64,000 nucleotides of DNA. Source: Ardenticatenaceae bacterium (GTDB lineage Bacteria; Chloroflexota; Anaerolineae; Promineifilales; Promineifilaceae). How positions within the stretch are numbered: the first letter of the stretch is position 1; each line of letters starts with the position of its first letter. Location of the stretch: assembly GCA_020634235.1 (NCBI GenBank), contig JACKCB010000002.1:1178001-1242000 (forward strand), read 5' to 3'. The notes beneath the pieces are model-generated. The model saw only the letters and a program-made list of their open reading frames with translations. It had not been told where the DNA came from and ran no database searches. This document shows positions 60,129-64,000 of the stretch, one piece after another. The translations under genes and the position numbers were made by a program.

Positions 60129-60188
60129 CCTGAGGTTGGTCAGCAATAAGCGGTAGATTTGGAACTGCTGGCCGGGGCCGCACGCGGC

Positions 60189-60216
60189 TTGCAATCGGGC
60201 CGATTCTGGCTATAAT
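60189..60216 (+). promoter_or_regulatory. Promoter of tRNA-Met/Ile
   Basis: TTGCAA (60189-60194) and perfect TATAAT (60211-60216) are 16 bp apart; the tRNA starts 13 bp further on. Confidence 0.75.
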
Positions 60217-60229
60217 TCCATCTGCTTCC

Positions 60230-60302
60230 GGTGCCATAGCTCAGTTGGCAGAGCGAGGGACTCATAAGCCCTAGGTCACTGGTTCAAGTCCAGTTGGCAC
60301 CA
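60230..60302 (+). tRNA. tRNA with anticodon CAT (elongator Met or Ile2)
   Basis: A 73-nt cloverleaf with acceptor GGTGCCA/TGGCACC, anticodon loop CTCATAA (CAT) and T arm ACTGG-TTCAAGT-CCAGT. The full acceptor pairing excludes the initiator type. Elongator Met and lysidine-modified Ile2 cannot be told apart with confidence by eye. CCA is not encoded. Confidence 0.9.
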
Positions 60303-60303
60303 C

Positions 60304-60331
60304 AAAAGCCCGGCCCCGGCCGGGCTTTTTT
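60304..60331 (+). terminator. Terminator of the CAT tRNA
   Basis: The stem AAAAGCCCGGC with its complement is followed by six T. The stem's right half contains a CCCGGCCGGG palindrome. Confidence 0.92.
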
Positions 60332-60393
60332 GTTCGCACGCAGCCAACGGCGGTGACCACGCCCGGTCGTCTGGGTCACCCAGTCATGATTTA

Positions 60394-60422
60394 TTGACAC
60401 CCGAACCGTCGTTTGCTAGAAT
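60394..60422 (+). promoter_or_regulatory. Promoter of tRNA-Glu
   Basis: Consensus TTGACA (60394-60399) and TAGAAT (60417-60422) are 17 bp apart; the tRNA begins 14 bp further on. Confidence 0.85.
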
Positions 60423-60436
60423 CCTGCTTGTTGTTG

Positions 60437-60509
60437 GCCCCATTCGTCTAGTGGCCCAGGACGCAGCCCTCTCAAGGCTGAAACAGGGGTTCGAGTCCCC
60501 TATGGGGCA
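60437..60509 (+). tRNA. tRNA-Glu (anticodon CTC)
   Basis: A 73-nt cloverleaf with acceptor GCCCCAT/ATGGGGC, anticodon loop CTCTCAA (CTC), and T arm AGGGG-TTCGAGT-CCCCT. CCA is not encoded. Confidence 0.93.
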
Positions 60510-60517
60510 TCAGACTG

Positions 60518-60550
60518 GGAGGCTTCGCTCAGGGCGAGGCCTCCTTTTTT
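60518..60550 (+). terminator. Terminator of tRNA-Glu
   Basis: GGAGGC...GCCTCC with an inner paired TCGC/GCGA segment is followed by six T. Confidence 0.9.
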
Positions 60551-60666
60551 CTTGGATTTTCGGGATTGCGTGGGGTCAGAGCGTAATAGGCAAAGCGTAA
60601 TGACACGAACCATATTGCGCATTGCCAAGCTGCGGCCCCTGGCACCCAGCCTGTTTCCTAAAGCCT

Positions 60667-62316
60667 ATGAACGCAGGGTTGCCTGAAACAAATATCGCCA
60701 TCGACCGGGAGCGCTACCGCCGCATCACCTGGTTCTTCGCCCGCGTCATTTTGCACCTGGTTTGGTACGATATCGTGGTCAAGCGGATCATCCCCGGCCG
60801 GGTCATGTCTACCCGGCCGGTGCGCTGGCGCAATATCTCCCGCCGCTTCCGCCTGCTGGCCATCGACATGGGCGGCGTCCTCATCAAACTGGGCCAATTC
60901 CTCAGCTCCCGCGTCGATGTTCTGCCCCCGGAAATAACCGAAGAGCTGCAAGGGCTGCAAGACGAAGTCCCCCCCGTGCCCAGTCCTGCCATTCTGGCTG
61001 TCCTGCAAACCGAACTACCCGATTTTGCCGAGCGCTTCACCGAGATCGACCCGGAACCTTTGGCCGCCGCTTCATTGGGCCAGGTGCATCGCGCCTGGCT
61101 GCGCCCCCGCCATGCAGAGACAGGCAAACCAATTCCCGTGGTAGTAAAGGTACAGCGCCCAGGCATTGTGCGCGTAGTACAAACCGACCTGGCGGCGCTG
61201 CGCGTGGTCGCCCGTTGGGTGCAGCGCTACCGCCCCATCGGCCGCCGGGCCAACGTGCCCGCCCTCATGGAGGAGTTCGCCCACACCCTGTGGGAAGAGC
61301 TGGATTACGAGTCGGAGGCCGACAACGCCGCCCGCTTTGCCGAGATGTTCGCCGGGGATGAGGGCGTTCACATTCCCTACGTCTATCGCCGCCACTGCAC
61401 CGGCCGGGTGCTGGTGTTGGAATTTGTCGAAGGGCTAAAGATCACCGACGTTGACGCGCTAAAAGCGGCCGGGATCAATCCCAAGGAGGTCTCTGCCCGG
61501 CTGCTAGACACCTACTTCCTGCAATTCTTCGAGGAAGGCTTCTTCCACGCCGATCCCCATCCCGGCAACCTCTTCATCGTCCCCACTTCCTCGGCACCCT
61601 GGCAGCCGGGCATGAACTGGCGCGCCTTCCGCCTGGTTTTCGTCGATTTTGGCATGGTTGGTCACGTAGAAGGCAGCCTGATGAACAACCTGCGCAAGTG
61701 GATGGTCAGCGTGCTGCAAAAAGATGCCCAGGGCCTGACCGATGTTTACCAGGAGATGGGCTTTTTCTTGCCGGGGGCCGACCTGGAGCGCATCACCGAG
61801 GCACAGCGTGTCTTGCTGGACCATATTTGGGGGCGGGACCTGCTGGAGCTATCCCGGCCGGACCCGCGCGAAGTGGCCGAGCTGAGCCGGGAATTTCGCG
61901 ACATCCTGTTCGATTTTCCTTTTCAGGTGCCGCAAGACTTTGTCTACCTGGGGCGGGCGTTGGGCATGCTTTCCGGCCTGGCCTCCCTGCTAGACCCCGA
62001 TATCAACCCGTTCTACCAGATCGAGAAGTATGGCCGCAAGGTACTGGCTCGTGAAGAGGTGCGCAAAGCAAGTTGGGAGTCGCTGCTCAGTTGGGTTCAG
62101 CCGCTGCTCGCCTTCCCCGGCCGGGTCGACCGCACCCTCACCGCCATCGAACAGGGTCGCCTGCGCATCCAGACCACGCCAGACAAAACAACCCAGCGGC
62201 GAATGGAACGGCTAGAAAAACAGATGACCCGCTTGCAGCTCACCATCCTGGGCGCGGCCGGGCTAATCTCCGCCACACTAGTCTACTTGCAGCGCAAAAA
62301 CCGCCCCAAAGAGTAA
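60667..62316 (+). CDS. ABC1/UbiB-family atypical kinase
   Basis: The 549-residue protein starts at ATG 60667. UbiB hallmarks are present: KLGQFLSSR (KxGQ motif), the Ala-rich loop AAASLGQVHRA, the lysine in VVVKVQRPG, EELDYESEADN, HADPHPGN and VDFGM. Two hydrophobic stretches lie at the C-terminus (LTILGAAGLISATLVYL). Relatives support quinone synthesis or lipid handling by a non-canonical ATPase activity. A short 28-codon frame starting at 60600 overlaps the start and might be a leader peptide. The gene follows the tRNA terminator by about 115 bp. Confidence 0.92.
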   Translation: MNAGLPETNIAIDRERYRRITWFFARVILHLVWYDIVVKRIIPGRVMSTRPVRWRNISRRFRLLAIDMGGVLIKLGQFLSSRVDVLPPEITEELQGLQDEVPPVPSPAILAVLQTELPDFAERFTEIDPEPLAAASLGQVHRAWLRPRHAETGKPIPVVVKVQRPGIVRVVQTDLAALRVVARWVQRYRPIGRRANVPALMEEFAHTLWEELDYESEADNAARFAEMFAGDEGVHIPYVYRRHCTGRVLVLEFVEGLKITDVDALKAAGINPKEVSARLLDTYFLQFFEEGFFHADPHPGNLFIVPTSSAPWQPGMNWRAFRLVFVDFGMVGHVEGSLMNNLRKWMVSVLQKDAQGLTDVYQEMGFFLPGADLERITEAQRVLLDHIWGRDLLELSRPDPREVAELSREFRDILFDFPFQVPQDFVYLGRALGMLSGLASLLDPDINPFYQIEKYGRKVLAREEVRKASWESLLSWVQPLLAFPGRVDRTLTAIEQGRLRIQTTPDKTTQRRMERLEKQMTRLQLTILGAAGLISATLVYLQRKNRPKE

Positions 62317-62319
62317 ACC

Positions 62320-62814
62320 CTACAACGGCGGAACCTCTTCGGGGGGCGGGCTTCCCGCCCCGGCCGGTTTCTGCAGCAAAATCCCCGCCAGGCAAATCAG
62401 CGCGCCCACATTGATGCAAATATCGGCCACATTAAAGATACCCTGGCGGAAAGGCGTCTCGAAAAAATCCAGCACCCGGCCGGAGACAATCCGGTCTACC
62501 ATGTTACCCAGCGCCCCCCCCACAATGAGCGCCAGCCCCAACCGCATCAGCCACATTTCCGGTGGCAACTGCACCAGGTAAAACAGCAGCAGTGCGGCAA
62601 TGAGCAGCGTCAACCAACCCATGAGCGACCCCGTGCCCTGCAGCAGACCAAAAGCCAACCCCTGGTTATACGTCTCCCGCAGCGTCAGCCAGGCGCCTAT
62701 GCGCACCGGCCCCTGCGCCGCCAGGTAGCCAGCCACCCACCATTTCGACAGCCGGTCGGCCAGGAAGGCCAGCGCCACTACCAACAGGGGCCACCACTGC
62801 CGCAGCAGGTTCAT
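62320..62814 (-). CDS. lspA: Prolipoprotein signal peptidase (LspA)
   Basis: The 164-residue aspartic protease has four membrane helices. The catalytic aspartates are D107 (GGALGNMVDRI) and D131 (FNVADICIN); LADRLSKWW and YNQGLAFGLL are further family motifs. It removes signals from lipidated prolipoproteins such as the solute-binding protein and the SH3b lipoprotein in this window. It overlaps the upstream gene by 4 bp (ATGA) and is convergent with the UbiB gene, 3 bp apart. Confidence 0.96.
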   Translation of the reverse strand: MNLLRQWWPLLVVALAFLADRLSKWWVAGYLAAQGPVRIGAWLTLRETYNQGLAFGLLQGTGSLMGWLTLLIAALLLFYLVQLPPEMWLMRLGLALIVGGALGNMVDRIVSGRVLDFFETPFRQGIFNVADICINVGALICLAGILLQKPAGAGSPPPEEVPPL

Positions 62815-63164
62815 GCGACCCCGGCCGGGTCGTCATCCGCGGCCGGTGGGGGATTCAGCCAGGCATTGTAGTCCCCTTCCGTCACAAAGCGCCCTCCCTC
62901 TATCTCAGCACTCACCACGTTATGCTGCCTGTCCAGGTGAACCACCGCCGGCATCCGCTGGAAACAGCGACTGTCGACAATCGTCTTGTTCCAGACATAG
63001 CCGCCGTTGCTGTCATTCAGGTCATACTGCTTATCCGCCCGCAGCCGGACAATGGTATGGCAGCGATTGCATTCCACATAGAAATAAAGCCCCTGGGGGT
63101 CACTGCTGCTGCCAGCCTTCTTCTTGTCACCCTCGCCACCGAAAAGTCGTCTTAGAAATCCCAT
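62811..63164 (-). CDS. Small cysteine-containing hypothetical protein
   Basis: The 117-residue protein was not recognised as a named family. It begins MGFLRRLFGGEGDKKK, a possible amphipathic membrane anchor. A single CNRC motif (about 32-35) and a later Cys in SRCFQRMP (about 66-73) could form a small metal site. The end is acidic and Pro-rich. The start codon overlaps nothing upstream, while its stop overlaps the lspA start by 4 bp, so the two are translationally coupled. Its conservation next to lspA would be worth comparing across relatives. Confidence 0.75.
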   Translation of the reverse strand: MGFLRRLFGGEGDKKKAGSSSDPQGLYFYVECNRCHTIVRLRADKQYDLNDSNGGYVWNKTIVDSRCFQRMPAVVHLDRQHNVVSAEIEGGRFVTEGDYNAWLNPPPAADDDPAGVA

Positions 63165-63199
63165 AACTGAATGCCTGCCTCGTTTTCTGGGGCAATTAT

Positions 63200-64000
63200 C
63201 TACAGCACAGCCAGCGTGCTAGCCAGTTTTTGCCGCCAGGTGGCACTGTTAAACTCTGCCCATACCACGTCAAAGGATTGCGCCAACTGCTCGTAAGCCA
63301 TCTGTTGCACTTGCCGGAAATGGGCCACCCCATCGGCCAGCTCCCCGGCCGGGTTCATCTGCGCCAGCATGCCCAGCATAATCACCGCATCATTCATATC
63401 ACCCAGGTGGTCCTGAATCCCGTTCAGCCCATCGGTCAGGCCGAGGATCTCGTTGCCCAACACCGGCGTAAAGAAGTCCAGCGAATAGCGCAGCCGTTTG
63501 AAAGCGATCCGCAGTTGGTGCATCCCGGCCGGGCCAATCCCCGCCAGGTAATCGTCATAAGCCAGCACGGCGGCCAGCCGCTCAAAGATCAATACCGGTG
63601 CAACGTGTCGCACCTTCAGGGGCACAATCAACTTACCCGGCCGGGCCACCCCCGCCCCCGGCGTTTGCAGCAGCTGCCGGTAAGCCGCCAACTGCTTCAG
63701 GTAGCCGGGCCGGCTCACCGCCACCTGCACCGCCAGGTTCTCCTGCTGCCAGGCTGCGCTCCAGGCATCGTGCAGAGCCTGCAAGCCCGCCAGCACCCCG
63801 GCCGGGGTATCCTCTTCCGCCATATACGCCGCCAACTTCTGCAGCGCCACAAAGCGGTCGCGCGACGGCCCCAGTCCGCGCATCACCCGGCGCAGCGCAC
63901 GCCGGTAAGGGCGGAAAAAGCCCGGCTCATAATAAGGCGCTAGCAGCCGGAACGCATTGCGCGACCGCCGGATCGCCTTGCGCGTCTCATGCACCCCCTT
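63200..64000 (-). CDS. CHAD domain protein, N-terminus cut by window edge
   Basis: The open frame enters from the window end; the apparent GTG start at 63994 is inside the CHAD motif VHETRKAIRRSRNAFR, so the true start is beyond 64000. CHAD domains are helical bundles rich in conserved His, Arg and Lys that bind polyphosphate; two half-repeats are visible (the opening motif and GMHQLRIAFKRLRYSLDF near residue 160). Many CHAD proteins carry an N-terminal CYTH triphosphatase, which cannot be checked here. Confidence 0.85.
   Translation of the reverse strand, partial: KGVHETRKAIRRSRNAFRLLAPYYEPGFFRPYRRALRRVMRGLGPSRDRFVALQKLAAYMAEEDTPAGVLAGLQALHDAWSAAWQQENLAVQVAVSRPGYLKQLAAYRQLLQTPGAGVARPGKLIVPLKVRHVAPVLIFERLAAVLAYDDYLAGIGPAGMHQLRIAFKRLRYSLDFFTPVLGNEILGLTDGLNGIQDHLGDMNDAVIMLGMLAQMNPAGELADGVAHFRQVQQMAYEQLAQSFDVVWAEFNSATWRQKLASTLAVL

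Larger units (their letters stand above)
60009..60171. mobile_element. MITE/REP-like element, copy 2
   Basis: The 163-bp element is flanked by imperfect inverted repeats (GCAGCAATTCCAATTATGG at the left; CCAGCAGTTCCAAATCTACC on the other strand at the right) whose core AGCAATTCyAAAT is shared with copy 1. It holds the same two hairpins as copy 1, base for base, in reverse order and orientation: B at 60042-60073 and A at 60095-60128. The spacer between hairpins is 21 bp here and 14 bp in copy 1, with unrelated sequence. GGGGCCGCA occurs directly at both outer flanks and could be a target duplication. It ends 17 bp before the tRNA -35 box. Confidence 0.7.
527..63806. repeat. Dispersed 10-bp palindrome CCCGGCCGGG
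   Basis: About 85-90 copies were counted by eye, first at 527-536 and last at 63797-63806, on average one per 0.7 kb. They occur in both coding and non-coding DNA, usually read as Pro-Ala-Gly, Arg-Pro-Gly or Pro-Gly-Arg inside proteins. By base composition fewer than one would be expected. Long blocks are free of it (about 11.2-13.9, 20.1-23.6, 23.7-27.3, 35.4-40.5, 40.6-43.3, 47.5-49.4 and 50-52.8 kb). Confidence 0.9.

Noticed and set aside
59973..60194. 73-codon minus-strand frame over the second element
   Set aside because: Same repeat-derived peptide as in copy 1, with no ribosome site.
60352..60380. GGTGACC...GGTCACC inverted repeat between two tRNA genes
   Set aside because: Seven-base arms with a 15-nt loop are expected by chance at this GC content, and the position suggests no role.
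60600..60686. 28-codon frame overlapping the UbiB gene start
   Set aside because: Could be a leader peptide, but nothing beyond the overlap supports translation.

Overview
The window is GC-rich, gene-dense bacterial chromosome. It carries 57 protein genes, three tRNA genes, no rRNA, no CRISPR array and no intact insertion sequence. The best guess at the source is a member of the Chloroflexota (Anaerolineae-like). This is inferred from family resemblance only: secreted lipoproteins with long Pro/Thr-rich linkers, a solute-binding protein with a repeated VEVTRVV linker, a fused glycyl-tRNA synthetase, and a Tad pilus locus with no outer-membrane parts, as expected of a single-membrane cell.

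Layout. 0-5.2 kb: two divergent von Willebrand A proteins (one with an FHA domain) and a degenerate UvrD-like helicase. 5.2-16.7 kb: housekeeping genes (GTPase, prephenate dehydratase, RecJ, sugar-nucleotide epimerase, acetyltransferase, RNase D, beta-CASP nuclease, Kbl-type synthase, Nif3-family protein, HNH endonuclease). 16.7-27.2 kb, minus strand: phosphatase, a nucleotidyltransferase-like protein, HPF, then ComF-TadC-TadB-CpaF-CpaE, a 50-residue Flp pilin and a cytoplasmic histidine kinase/NarL regulator pair. 27.4-33.7 kb, minus strand: a surface glycosylation cluster (three polytopic GT-C-like proteins, a methyltransferase, a dolichol-phosphate mannose synthase-like enzyme). 33.9-35.9 kb: a HAD phosphatase and a response regulator with a proline-rich tail. 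36-42.8 kb, minus strand: a complete oligopeptide/dipeptide ABC transporter. 43.2-48.9 kb: a molybdopterin oxidoreductase, an HExxH protein, MutY, a small charged protein, SSB and glutamate dehydrogenase. 49.3-54.9 kb: tRNA-Gln, a GlmU-like uridyltransferase, cytidine deaminase, RecO and GlyQS. 55-58.5 kb: a ferrous-iron operon (DtxR-FeoA fusion, FeoB, FeoC) with a near-consensus promoter and operator. 58.7-64 kb: an SH3 lipoprotein, tRNA-Met/Ile, tRNA-Glu, a UbiB kinase, LspA, a small Cys-containing protein and a CHAD protein cut by the window edge.

Two genome-scale signals stand out. First, the 10-bp palindrome CCCGGCCGGG occurs about 85-90 times by eye, inside and between genes, against less than one expected by base composition. 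It is absent from whole blocks (tad genes, opp operon, gdhA). This resembles the HIP1 phenomenon of cyanobacteria. Second, two MITE/REP-like elements carry the same two perfect GC-rich hairpins in opposite orientations. Each lies about 50-58 bp upstream of a tRNA gene, immediately before that tRNA's promoter.

Many start codons were moved from the longest frame to an internal ATG with a Shine-Dalgarno sequence. A few genes look leaderless. All functions are assigned from motifs read by eye; no database search was run.
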